Positions 23,001-28,320 of a stretch of 28,320 nt of DNA are shown here, in pieces. The translations under genes and the position numbers were made by a program. Under the pieces are notes generated by a model. The model was not told the DNA's origin and searched no databases. It saw only the letters and a list, made by a program, of their open reading frames with translations. How positions within the stretch are numbered: the stretch's first letter is position 1; each line of letters opens with the position of its first letter. The DNA lies in assembly GCA_038064935.1 (NCBI GenBank), contig JBBTRZ010000018.1:1-28320 (forward strand). The letters run 5' to 3'. This stretch comes from JAGVGK01 sp038064935. Lineage in GTDB: Bacteria; Patescibacteriota; Minisyncoccia; Phycocordibacterales; JACOZG01.

Positions 23001-23073
23001 CCTCCGCGTTTGCACTGTGACCACGCCGACGGTTTGTGATGAGTCTGATGCGCCGTTTACAATTATAAAATGA
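20026..23073 (+). CDS. Secreted metzincin metalloprotease (M6/M11-like) with TIG and SPNGGE domains
   Basis: 1015 residues. A signal peptide covers about 1-25, followed by an Ala/Leu-rich pro-region. The zinc site is H-E-M-G-H-G-L-G-V-L-H beginning at His385, with the metzincin Met-turn in F-D-T-M-G-Q-G about 40 residues later, as in gametolysin/M6-like peptidases. C-terminal to it are an unassigned beta-rich region, an IPT/TIG domain (I-S-N-I-T-P-R-S-G-P-V-G-T-V-V, ~705), and two Ser-Thr-rich Ig-like domains (I-L-S-P-N-G-G-E-T at ~805 and L-A-P-N-G-G-E-S-W at ~925). It would act outside the cell on proteins of neighbours or host, or process the organism's own surface. The middle (about 20880-22430) is visibly more AT-rich than the ends, suggesting a mosaic gene. 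Confidence 0.88.
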   Translation: MNLHTRSLGILLLLLPIFLFAVFAGSALERDLNLLGRLTGDESVDQLAATGQPSSVSRPLVEAETAASAKLAAASRSLALVSSLNNQITAKISQLGATELKSLLVQRKVELLNLAKVNPRLFLTQKLSPTIIQKIPQDLRGNLEQAATLTGRLEVMHIDDFEHENSRYDYSLVVGNTKYALYPTEPILSASGAVMKVTGSQLEEVIVAEASKFQIITAAPRPEAVGDQKTLILLVNFLDSGPPPKTPQEIYDLTFNGQFQKFYHEQSYGKIKFTGDVKGWYTLPRNSGGCAGAEDSEVAHIILDNNIDLSKYASLVIVHGTQCPDASGYSTVGKRNFSVGNKNFNLSTAWVQISDLELYNQWKGFDNVGTGHPFSWTIWDHILSHEMGHGLGVLHANGWDCGENVFRGGCRHEEYGNLFDTMGQGAYSTHFNSFYKELLGWIPPNETIQINSSGRYALNPLELAGSGKKLAKVQSPLATSTTLYLEHRRGTGFDRKLNDTALSPNQQGLFINKIINDDFYQFPRLLDMEPTTLPWEQDISLTTLNSTSNKFTDITTGINLGPIITVGDSTITFDVELTTPQTPQCVRDKPVITSFYPYPSPARGGTSYITISYLNSDSSSCGDSNFRIETNIPSTWQPTISPPGDVLVSPADNIVETVGADIFFTLPSNTSLGRHVVTIDVINLNTNQKATANVEIIIVNPPTISNITPRSGPVGTVVSVSGADFSGYSVINFINLTTGNSFSNYVFTSDIRKINFTVPEFITNNGQQIPTAPGRYKISVYANGADSNPIDFEVTSTTTPTVTILSPNGGETIPRGGSLNIKWNHTGNQTNQPITVTVLPYRAPGAPPPDPADILNTTSGNDGQETIPIPATQPIGQYIVMVSVTVDGRRYHDFSDQPFTIMANTVVTPPETIPTTPLPFTVLAPNGGESWRLGTKQTISWLGGGSVNVSVIKATATSTSYLIGKQLSASNFSWTVGQGSEAGMSVPIGSYRLRVCTVTTPTVCDESDAPFTIIK

Positions 23074-23083
23074 GTTATATGAT
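23056..23083 (+). promoter_or_regulatory. Promoter of the ParA-like gene
   Basis: TTTACA (23056-23061), 16 bp, TATGAT (23078-23083), inside the 3' end of the protease gene and its stop. The predicted transcript start is at about 23090-23092, that is at the TTG start codon, which supports that choice of start. Confidence 0.6.
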
Positions 23084-23091
23084 CAATCCCG

Positions 23092-24108
23092 TTGAAATTC
23101 ACGCGGACTAAAAAGTTAATTTTTGTTAATAACAAGGGCGGGGTGGGGAAAACCACTCTGGCTTTTAATTGCGCCGTCTCGTTTGCCAAACAGGGTTATA
23201 AGACGGTACTGGTTGATCTCGATCCGCAATGCAATCTGACGCGCTTGGCGTTGGGCGAGGAGTATTATTTAGAGCACTTATTCTTGGAGTCAGAGAAGAG
23301 TATTTACGATGTATTGAAAGGCGTGATCGAAGGTGGCTCGGATATCAACCTAGGAGTTAAATTTCTGTCAGTTAAAGCCGATCCCAATCTTTTATTACTA
23401 AAAGGGAATATAAACTTATCGGCCTATGAGGGTTTGCTAATTAATGCCTACGGACAAGCCGCTGCTGGTCAACCGATCGGTTATTTTCAGACTAGCGCGA
23501 TCGATCGCTTCCTTAGGGAAAAAGGTTTAAGCGAACAAGTTGATGTTTTTGTAATTGATACCTCCCCCAGTTTAGGCCTCTTGAATCAGATGATTTTACT
23601 AGGAGCGGATTATTTTGTGGTGCCGCTGATGCCTGACGCTTTTAGCGTTCAAGGGGTGGAAAATTTGGGTGTGGTCTATGAGAAGTGGAAAATTCTCTGG
23701 CGTAACACCGCTAAGGCGCTTGCGGGCAACACCGAAACCAAATTTGTGTTGTCTGGCGATCCGTTATTTATTGGTTACATTGTTAATTCCTACAATGTTT
23801 ATGGTAAACAACCTATCGCTGATCATCGGGCCTGGATGGAAAAGATTCCGGGGAAAGTCAAAACTTTCTTATCCGAAAAGCATTGCCGCAATGGGTTGGT
23901 TGAGGAGAGTTGGAAACACCCGCTTCAAATTATTCAGGATTATGGGCGGATTCCCTCGAAATGCCAGGAGTTGGGGGTCGCAATTTTCGAACTGGACCCA
24001 GCAATGATTACCGATAACCAGCAAGGTACGAAAGAAAATATTGAAAAATCAAAAGAAGAGTTTGCCGCTTTGTCGAGCGCTATTCTGAAAGTTTTAAACG
24101 CTTACTAA
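23092..24108 (+). CDS. ParA/Soj-family ATPase
   Basis: 338 residues from a TTG start. A deviant Walker A motif K-G-G-V-G-K-T-T is at 15-22, V-D-L-D-P-Q-C-N at about 41-48, and Walker B in V-F-V-I-D-T-S-P-S-L-G. Such ATPases move plasmids, chromosomes or protein assemblies with a ParB or other partner. There is no parB or parS here, and two insertions (about 100-125 and 215-270) make it longer than minimal ParA, so the cargo is unknown. An ATG at 23079 is out of frame and leads to only ten codons. Confidence 0.88.
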   Translation: MKFTRTKKLIFVNNKGGVGKTTLAFNCAVSFAKQGYKTVLVDLDPQCNLTRLALGEEYYLEHLFLESEKSIYDVLKGVIEGGSDINLGVKFLSVKADPNLLLLKGNINLSAYEGLLINAYGQAAAGQPIGYFQTSAIDRFLREKGLSEQVDVFVIDTSPSLGLLNQMILLGADYFVVPLMPDAFSVQGVENLGVVYEKWKILWRNTAKALAGNTETKFVLSGDPLFIGYIVNSYNVYGKQPIADHRAWMEKIPGKVKTFLSEKHCRNGLVEESWKHPLQIIQDYGRIPSKCQELGVAIFELDPAMITDNQQGTKENIEKSKEEFAALSSAILKVLNAY

Positions 24109-24119
24109 ATTATTTCAAC

Positions 24120-24602
24120 ATGAGTAATTCCAACGCCGAAGAACGCAGTTTGCTTATCTTGAAGCCGGACGCGCTCCAGCGCGGGTTGGTGGGGGAGATC
24201 TTCTGTCGGTTCGAGAATAAGGGTTTGAAAATTCTTGGACTAAAGATGATTGAATTGGAAGACCTGATTCTCGATGAGCATTATGCTCATCATAAAGACA
24301 AACCCTTCTTCAGTTCTCTCAAGCGCTATATGAAATCAACGCCGGTGATCCTTCTCGTCTTGTCGGGGATCAAAGCGATTCAAGCGATTCGGCTGATTGT
24401 TGGGCCAACCCGCGGCTATGAAGCCGATGCCGGTTCGATTCGCGGCGACTTCGCCATGAGCGGGCAGTCAAATATCGTTCACGCTTCAGACTCGGTGGAG
24501 AATGCCGAGCAAGAGATTAAGCGATTTTTCACTCCCGCAGAACTTTTTGACTACCAGAAACCAGACTTTCCGTGGCTCTATTCCGACAGTATTTCAGAAT
24601 AG
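24120..24602 (+). CDS. ndk: Nucleoside diphosphate kinase
   Basis: 160 residues; makes NTPs from NDPs through a phosphohistidine. L-L-I-L-K-P-D-A-L-Q-R-G-L-V-G-E at about 11-26 and the active-site region M-S-G-Q-S-N-I-V-H-A-S-D-S with catalytic His121 are intact. The common bacterial form is 135-150 residues; the extra length is at the C-terminus, ending F-P-W-L-Y-S-D-S, which resembles the longer NDK form, and in the region before the active site. Starts 11 bp after the ParA gene. Confidence 0.95.
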   Translation: MSNSNAEERSLLILKPDALQRGLVGEIFCRFENKGLKILGLKMIELEDLILDEHYAHHKDKPFFSSLKRYMKSTPVILLVLSGIKAIQAIRLIVGPTRGYEADAGSIRGDFAMSGQSNIVHASDSVENAEQEIKRFFTPAELFDYQKPDFPWLYSDSISE

Positions 24603-24646
24603 GATAAAGTGGGTATAACCGGTGCATAACCAGTGGATGACAGGGC

Positions 24647-24676
24647 TTGCTTTTTTTCTCGTAACGGCAGTACAAT
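24647..24676 (+). promoter_or_regulatory. Promoter of the structured small RNA
   Basis: TTGCTT (24647-24652), 18 bp, TACAAT (24671-24676). The predicted start of transcription, about 7 bp on, falls exactly on the first base of the RNA's terminal stem (24683), which argues for an independent RNA gene. Confidence 0.65.
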
Positions 24677-24682
24677 GAGAGC

Positions 24683-24843
24683 GAGGTCGTTTGGGGATTA
24701 TCTAGATCAAATATTTAAATTTTGGGATCCTCATACACTATGCGTCTTGGCGCATCGTTGCGGGAACCCACCTAGATTTTAATTCTAGGTCAATTCAGCC
24801 AAACGACCTCACCAAAGTCTCTCCCTTCGCGGGAGAGGTTTTT
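24683..24843 (+). ncRNA. Structured small RNA, 6S-like (tentative)
   Basis: The segment has no open frame but strong pairing: a 12-bp terminal stem GAGGTCGTTTGG (24683-24694) with CCAAACGACCTC (24799-24810); an inner helix TGGG/CCCA near 24723 and 24766; a hairpin ATGCG/CGCAT; and a hairpin ACCTAGA/TCTAGGT (24770-24790). A promoter precedes it and a terminator follows. A long rod with a central open region, and the 3'-side 'CCCACCT...AGGTCAATTCAGCC' resembling the CACCTtga...tcaAGG...CAGCC part of known 6S RNAs, suggest 6S RNA, the RNA-polymerase-binding promoter mimic. The core is shorter than the usual 180-200 nt, so I keep the family call tentative. Confidence 0.55.
24819..24843 (+). terminator. 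Intrinsic terminator of the small RNA
   Basis: CTCTCCC (24819-24825), loop TTCGC, GGGAGAG (24831-24837), then GTTTTT. A clear stem followed by a T-run, ending 23 bp before the next ATG. Confidence 0.85.
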
Positions 24844-24848
24844 GTCTG

Positions 24849-24854
24849 TATACT
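24849..24854 (+). promoter_or_regulatory. -10 box of the beta-CASP nuclease gene
   Basis: TATACT at 24849-24854, 11 bp before the ATG at 24866, so the untranslated leader would be only a few bases. The -35 position would fall in the preceding terminator hairpin and has no consensus match. Confidence 0.45.
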
Positions 24855-24865
24855 GTAACCCATAA

Positions 24866-26263
24866 ATGCCGGCGAAATTACAATCTACACTCATTTTCCA
24901 CGGCGGGGCAGGGTCGGTGACCGGCGCCAACTTTTTATTGACGATTGAGCCGGCGACGGAAAGCGGCCGGCTGATTCGCGTCTTAGTGGATTGCGGTCTC
25001 TATCAAGGTGGCAAGGTATTTGAAGACAAAAATCGCGAGCCGTTTCCCTACGATCCGGCGGCGATTGATTATCTTCTTGTCACGCACGCCCATCTTGACC
25101 ATGTTGGCCGTATCCCGTCGCTCATTCGCGCCGGTTTCCGTGGCACGATTTACTCGACGCCGCCGACGAAAGAGATCGCCGCTCTAATTCTCGAAGACAG
25201 TCTCGGCGTGATGGAGAAAGAAGTGAGGGGGAGCGGCCAACCACTTCTCTATGAATCCGCTGATGTCACGGCCGCGCTCGCCCGGTGGCGCACGGTGGAC
25301 TATCGCGCGTCGTTTACTCTCGACAATTCTGGGGTGACCGTGACGCTCCGCGATGCCGGTCACATTCTCGGCTCGGCGATGTTTGAGATTGCGCGAGGGG
25401 CCCGTCGCCTCCTCTTCACTGGCGACCTCGGTAATTCACCGTCGCCCCTCCTTCATAATACCGAACTGGTCAAAGACATAAATTATCTGGTGATGGAGAG
25501 TGTCTACGGCGACCGTGAGCATGAAAACATCGAGCGACGCCGCGACCGACTGGAAGATGTGATCGAGAACACGATGCGACAGGACGGGGTTCTACTGATC
25601 CCCGCTTTCTCGATTGAACGGACGCAAGAGTTACTCTACGAAATTGAGCACATGACGGCTGAAGGCCGCATCCCGCCGGTGCCGGTTTATCTCGATTCCC
25701 CGCTCGCCATCAAGGTGACGGAAATTTATAAACGATTTCACTCCTATCTCAATTCCCAGGTGTCCGACCCCAATCATCTCCGTGACGGTGTTTTCAATTT
25801 TCCCAACCTGCATAAAACCTTAAGCACCGAAGAGTCGCGCGCCATCGCTGGTTTCCCGGGGCGAAAAATTATTATCGCCGGTTCGGGGATGAGTAACGGC
25901 GGTCGGATTATTCATCATGAGAAACGACACCTCGGTAATCCTTCGACCACTCTCCTCCTCATTGGTTATCAGGCGGCCGGTAGTCTCGGCCGCCGGCTCG
26001 AGGAAGGAGCGAAGGAGGTGACAATTCTTGGGACGCGCGTCGCGGTGCGAGCGAAAGTCGTCTCACTCTCCGGTTACTCGGCGCATCGCGATGGGCCGGG
26101 ACTACTCGAATTCGTCCACCAGTTGAGTGAATCGCTGGAGTTCGTCTACGCCGCGATGGGGGAGCCTAAGTCGGCACTCTTCTTAGTCCAGCGCGTTCGC
26201 GATTACTTGGGTATTCGGGCGATTGCGCCACAAGTCGGCCAATCAGCCACTTTGGATTTGTAG
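24866..26263 (+). CDS. Metallo-beta-lactamase-fold beta-CASP RNA nuclease
   Basis: 465 residues. The zinc motif T-H-A-H-L-D-H-V-G (His74, His76, Asp78, His79) is followed by D-A-G-H-I-L-G-S-A near 165, F-T-G-D-L-G near 192, the beta-CASP domain with P-A-F-S-I-E-R-T-Q-E, G-S-G-M-S-N-G-G-R-I-I-H-H at about 340, and a C-terminal RMMBL region (G-Y-S-A-H-R-D ... M-G-E-P-K-S-A-L). This is the CPSF-73/YSH1-like branch, distinct from RNase J. Such enzymes cut or trim RNA; the target is unknown. It follows the small RNA's terminator and has its own -10 box. Confidence 0.93.
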   Translation: MPAKLQSTLIFHGGAGSVTGANFLLTIEPATESGRLIRVLVDCGLYQGGKVFEDKNREPFPYDPAAIDYLLVTHAHLDHVGRIPSLIRAGFRGTIYSTPPTKEIAALILEDSLGVMEKEVRGSGQPLLYESADVTAALARWRTVDYRASFTLDNSGVTVTLRDAGHILGSAMFEIARGARRLLFTGDLGNSPSPLLHNTELVKDINYLVMESVYGDREHENIERRRDRLEDVIENTMRQDGVLLIPAFSIERTQELLYEIEHMTAEGRIPPVPVYLDSPLAIKVTEIYKRFHSYLNSQVSDPNHLRDGVFNFPNLHKTLSTEESRAIAGFPGRKIIIAGSGMSNGGRIIHHEKRHLGNPSTTLLLIGYQAAGSLGRRLEEGAKEVTILGTRVAVRAKVVSLSGYSAHRDGPGLLEFVHQLSESLEFVYAAMGEPKSALFLVQRVRDYLGIRAIAPQVGQSATLDL

Positions 26264-26286
26264 CGTCGCCTAATTTCCTTTATACT
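26258..26286 (+). promoter_or_regulatory. Promoter of the LOG-like gene
   Basis: TTGTAG (26258-26263), 17 bp, TATACT (26281-26286). The TAG of the -35 box is the stop codon of the nuclease gene, and the ATG at 26293 lies 6 bp past the -10 box, predicting a leaderless mRNA. Confidence 0.65.
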
Positions 26287-26292
26287 ATCCGG

Positions 26293-26883
26293 ATGATGAC
26301 GACCGACAATCACCAAATAGAAGATAAACACGGTCATTCGCGGATCAAACTCTGTGTCTCGGGTGCCGCCGAAACTGACCATTGCGGTGAAGGTGTGTTA
26401 GAAGTTGCGATGACACTTGGGAAAGAGATTGTGAATCAAGGTGCGGTGCTAGTCACCGGCGCCACCACCGGTTTTCCCCTTTGGGCGGCGAAGGGGGCGA
26501 AAGAGGCGGGTGGCACTTCGCTCGGCCTCTCGCCGGCCTCGACCGAGCGCGAACACCTCGATTTCTATAAGTTGCCGCTTGATTATCTTGATCTTGTCAT
26601 TTACACCGGCTTCGGTTATTCGGGCCGGAATCTCTTACTCACCCGGGCCTCCGATGCCGTCCTAATCGGTTGTGGTCGGGTGGGCACGATCAATGAATTC
26701 ACCGTCGCCTTCGAAGATGGTAAGCTGATCGGCATTCTCGACGGTTGTGGGCCGACGGCGCAAGTCATTCGCGACATTATGGAGAAGGGGCACCGTCACA
26801 ATGATAATGTCATTTTCGATGCTGACCCTAAAAACCTCGTCGCCCGCGTGATTGAATTAGTCAAAAAAGAAAAAGCGAGGTAA
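26293..26883 (+). CDS. LOG/SLOG Rossmann-fold protein (TIGR00725-like)
   Basis: 196 residues. After a polar N-terminus the fold begins I-K-L-C-V-S-G-A-A-E; then V-L-V-T-G-A-T-T-G-F-P-L-W-A-A-K-G-A near 55, L-G-L-S-P-A near 78, and G-C-G-R-V-G-T-I-N-E at about 127-136, a variant of the 'GGxGTxxE' nucleotide-binding motif. The family includes cytokinin riboside monophosphate phosphoribohydrolases and other nucleotide-handling proteins; the exact reaction is not clear. A start at the second Met (26296) is also possible. Confidence 0.8.
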   Translation: MMTTDNHQIEDKHGHSRIKLCVSGAAETDHCGEGVLEVAMTLGKEIVNQGAVLVTGATTGFPLWAAKGAKEAGGTSLGLSPASTEREHLDFYKLPLDYLDLVIYTGFGYSGRNLLLTRASDAVLIGCGRVGTINEFTVAFEDGKLIGILDGCGPTAQVIRDIMEKGHRHNDNVIFDADPKNLVARVIELVKKEKAR

Positions 26884-26908
26884 TTTTCCAGTTGGCCAAA
26901 CTAGAATT

Positions 26909-27280
26909 TTATTTAGCGACGGTTTCGACAATCCGGCGGAAAGTGTCCGGTTCGCGCTCGGCAAGTTGGCTTAAGATTTTGCGATCCAGTTCAATTTTAG
27001 ATTTTTTCAAAAGTCCCATGAAGCGACTGTAGGAGAGATTAAGCGGCCCGCCTTGGCTCGGCGAGGCGCGCCGGACGGCGGCATTTATCTTCACTTGCCA
27101 CAGACCGCGAGCGTCACGCTTCTTCTCCCGCCGATGGCGGAAGGCGTGAGCCCCGGCGTGGAGGATCGCGGTTTTGGCTTCGCGTTCTTTTTTACTGCGA
27201 CCGAAGCGATATCCTTTTACTTGCTTAAGGATCCGGCGGCGGCGTTTGGCGGCAATGATTCCTCGTTTGACTCGTGGCAT
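26909..27280 (-). CDS. rplT: Large ribosomal subunit protein bL20
   Basis: 123 residues. The basic N-terminal helix (M-P-R-V-K-R-G-I-I-A-A-K-R-R-R-R-I-L-K) and A-R-G-L-W-Q-V-K-I-N-A-A-V-R-R at about 57-71 are typical. L20 is needed for early 50S assembly and in several bacteria represses its own operon. It is last of the infC-rpmI-rplT group, in the usual order. Confidence 0.97.
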   Translation of the reverse strand: MPRVKRGIIAAKRRRRILKQVKGYRFGRSKKEREAKTAILHAGAHAFRHRREKKRDARGLWQVKINAAVRRASPSQGGPLNLSYSRFMGLLKKSKIELDRKILSQLAEREPDTFRRIVETVAK

Positions 27281-27298
27281 AGTTTCGAAATTTAATTA

Positions 27299-27490
27299 TT
27301 AAACAGTGGGCAAATAAGACCCCAGCATTTTTTGCTTGATCCGGAAGGTCATTAACCGCTTGCCGGACAACTGCCCACGGCGGCTCTCTTTGGCATTAAA
27401 ATGATTTTGCCCGCCGCGCCGCGACAAGACTTTCCCGGTGCGGGTGACCTTCAAGCGCTTGGCGTAGGATTTATTAGTTTTAATACTCAT
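27299..27490 (-). CDS. rpmI: Large ribosomal subunit protein bL35
   Basis: 63 residues, family length, very basic. K-S-Y-A-K-R-L-K-V-T-R-T-G-K-V-L at about 7-22, then N-H-F-N-A-K-E-S and the C-terminal L-G-S-Y-L-P-T-V match the L35 pattern. Lies 23 bp after infC and 18 bp before rplT. Confidence 0.96.
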   Translation of the reverse strand: MSIKTNKSYAKRLKVTRTGKVLSRRGGQNHFNAKESRRGQLSGKRLMTFRIKQKMLGSYLPTV

Positions 27491-27513
27491 GAAGTTTTTT
27501 TAATAAGCCCAAT

Positions 27514-28026
27514 TTATTTAACCCGTTCAATGACCAACGAGAGCCCCTTCGGACTTCGCTCCGGCCCACTCGCGATCCGGTAGCCGACGGTGATGAATTT
27601 CATCAGACGATCGAGGCGCCCTCGCAGGAATTCTTGATCAAAATATTTAGCCCGCCCCCGTAAGTAGAGTTCAAGTTTGACGCGGTGTCCCTCACCGAGG
27701 AAGGCAGAGGCCTTCGCCGCCTTGATCTCGAGATCGTGGTCGCCTGTCCCAATCTTTACCTGTAAAGATTTCGTCTCGGTCTGATGGGCGTGAGCGCGAG
27801 CTTGTTTCTGTTTTTTATTCTCGAGGTACTGGAACTTGCCGAAATCCATGATCTTGGCGACCGGCGGGTTACTTGACCCTGACACCTCAATCAGGTCCGA
27901 GCCAAGTTCGTGGGCTTTCGTCAACGCCCCCGAAAGCGGCAGAACACCCAAATTAGCGCCCGTCTCGTCAATGACGCGCAAGGTCGGAGCGGTGATCTGA
28001 TGGTTGATGCGGATTCTCGCTTTCAA
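27514..28026 (-). CDS. infC: Translation initiation factor IF-3
   Basis: 170 residues. The N-terminal domain starts I-R-I-N-H-Q-I-T-A-P-T-L-R-V-I-D and has L-I-E-V-S-G-S-S-N-P-P-V-A-K-I-M-D-F-G-K-F at about 45-65; the C-terminal domain has K-T-K/E-like T-E-T-K-S-L-Q-V-K-I and R-V-K-L-E-L-Y-L-R-G-R. IF-3 prevents early subunit joining and rejects wrong start codons. The frame has no ATG at the right place and starts at TTG (28026). A rare start for infC fits the known autocontrol in which IF-3 lowers translation from its own unusual start codon. Confidence 0.95.
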   Translation of the reverse strand: MKARIRINHQITAPTLRVIDETGANLGVLPLSGALTKAHELGSDLIEVSGSSNPPVAKIMDFGKFQYLENKKQKQARAHAHQTETKSLQVKIGTGDHDLEIKAAKASAFLGEGHRVKLELYLRGRAKYFDQEFLRGRLDRLMKFITVGYRIASGPERSPKGLSLVIERVK

Positions 28027-28048
28027 TGTCGCTTAGAGCTACTTGGTC

Positions 28049-28077
28049 ATTCTAGCCGACTGGATTCGAGAAGTCAA
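28049..28077 (-). promoter_or_regulatory. Promoter of infC-rpmI-rplT
   Basis: On the minus strand: TTGACT (28077-28072), 17 bp, TAGAAT (28054-28049), close to consensus. The predicted transcript starts about 16 nt ahead of the TTG start codon. Confidence 0.75.
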
Positions 28078-28084
28078 CACAATG

Positions 28085-28189
28085 TTACTGTATAACCGCG
28101 ATCTGAAATTTGATCTCTCCACCTTTCTGGCGGGATTTAACCTTGCCGGTGGCGACTGCTTTTTTGATGTCAAGGGGAACCCTTGACAT
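28085..28189 (-). other. 34-codon open frame of uncertain reality
   Basis: ATG at 28189 to TAA at 28085-28087, giving M-S-R-V-P-L-D-I-K-K-A-V-A-T-G-K-V-K-S-R and then a Lys/Gly/Ile-rich end. The composition is protein-like, but the start codon sits at the tip of the palindrome 28167-28189 and a TAA lies five codons upstream. It may be the tail of a decayed gene or chance. No Shine-Dalgarno sequence. Confidence 0.2.
28167..28189. repeat. Perfect 10-bp inverted repeat
   Basis: ATGTCAAGGG (28167-28176), loop GAA, CCCTTGACAT (28180-28189). It stands in the 240-bp stretch upstream of infC where I recognise no gene. Some T-richness lies on both sides (28160-28165 and 28205-28211) but not directly after the stem, so a terminator is doubtful. 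Confidence 0.55.
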
Positions 28190-28274
28190 GGAGTATGCCC
28201 GTTAGGTTTTTTAATCGGAAGGTGAGTCCTTGCCGGAGGCTATTTACGAAAAATAGAACGACTAGAATCAAATC

Positions 28275-28296
28275 ACCCCGATGCAGAGCATCGAGG
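28275..28296. repeat. Short palindrome near right edge, REP-like
   Basis: CGATGC-AGA-GCATCG (28279-28293) with partly complementary flanks (CCC ... AGG). It has the size of a REP-type hairpin. Only one copy is in the window, so its repeat nature cannot be shown here. Confidence 0.35.
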
Positions 28297-28320
28297 TATG
28301 GTGACCGGCCGAGTCAGTGA

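Noticed and set aside
26884..26908. Bidirectional terminator between the LOG-like gene and rplT
   Set aside because: Only a weak pairing AGTT/AACT around TGGCC and scattered T/A; too little to call.
1..28320. CRISPR array, tRNA or rRNA genes, insertion sequence with transposase
   Set aside because: No regularly spaced direct repeats, no cloverleaf-like segments and no transposase or integrase motifs were seen.

Overview
The window looks like a chromosomal segment of a small-genome bacterium of the Candidate Phyla Radiation (Patescibacteria, most like Parcubacteria). The pointers are: an L22-L6-L18-S5-L15-SecY ribosomal cluster with no L29 gene between L16 and S17 and no L30 gene between S5 and L15; very short intergenic gaps; almost no Shine-Dalgarno sequences; and secreted proteins whose mature N-terminus has the 'AQTIADLQ' type of start followed by a peptidoglycan-binding domain, PKD domains and 'SPNGGE' Ig-like domains. 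TGA, TAG and TAA are all used as stops, so the standard bacterial code applies. The lineage call is inference.

Layout. 1-4417 (mostly minus strand): the start of an exported protein running off the left edge; a 44-codon recG-like remnant; an AT-rich restriction-modification pair whose endonuclease is broken by a one-base frameshift; a DsbB-like plus thioredoxin-like disulfide pair; and an AI-2E/PerM-type membrane protein. 4544-6445: a secreted PG-binding/PKD/dockerin protein with an in-frame amber codon just after its signal peptide. 6533-7365: an MNT nucleotidyltransferase and HEPN (MntA/HepT-like) pair. 7362-15566: the ribosomal cluster rpsS-rplV-rpsC-rplP-rpsQ-rplN-rplX-rplE-[antitoxin-toxin]-rpsN-rpsH-rplF-rplR-rpsE-rplO-secY. 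15584-19967: a second large secreted protein, a coiled-coil protein and a small membrane protein lie between secY and adk-map. 20026-23073: a secreted metzincin protease carrying the same type of Ig-like domains. 23092-26883: a ParA-type ATPase, ndk, a structured small RNA (6S-like), a beta-CASP nuclease and a LOG-like protein. 26909-28026 (minus): infC-rpmI-rplT. The last ~240 bases hold hairpins and no recognised gene.

How it works together. The core is a translation and secretion module. Two toxin-antitoxin-type modules are lodged in it: MNT/HEPN directly ahead of rpsS, and a YafQ/RelE-like pair between rplE and rpsN, the latter with a promoter before it and a second promoter after it that restarts rpsN. 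Four AT-rich intergenic spacers in the ribosomal cluster are copies of one inverted-repeat sequence. The three large secreted proteins share domains, and two of them share a 21-bp leader element. Many genes seem to be read from leaderless or near-leaderless transcripts, often with the -35 box overlapping the previous stop codon.
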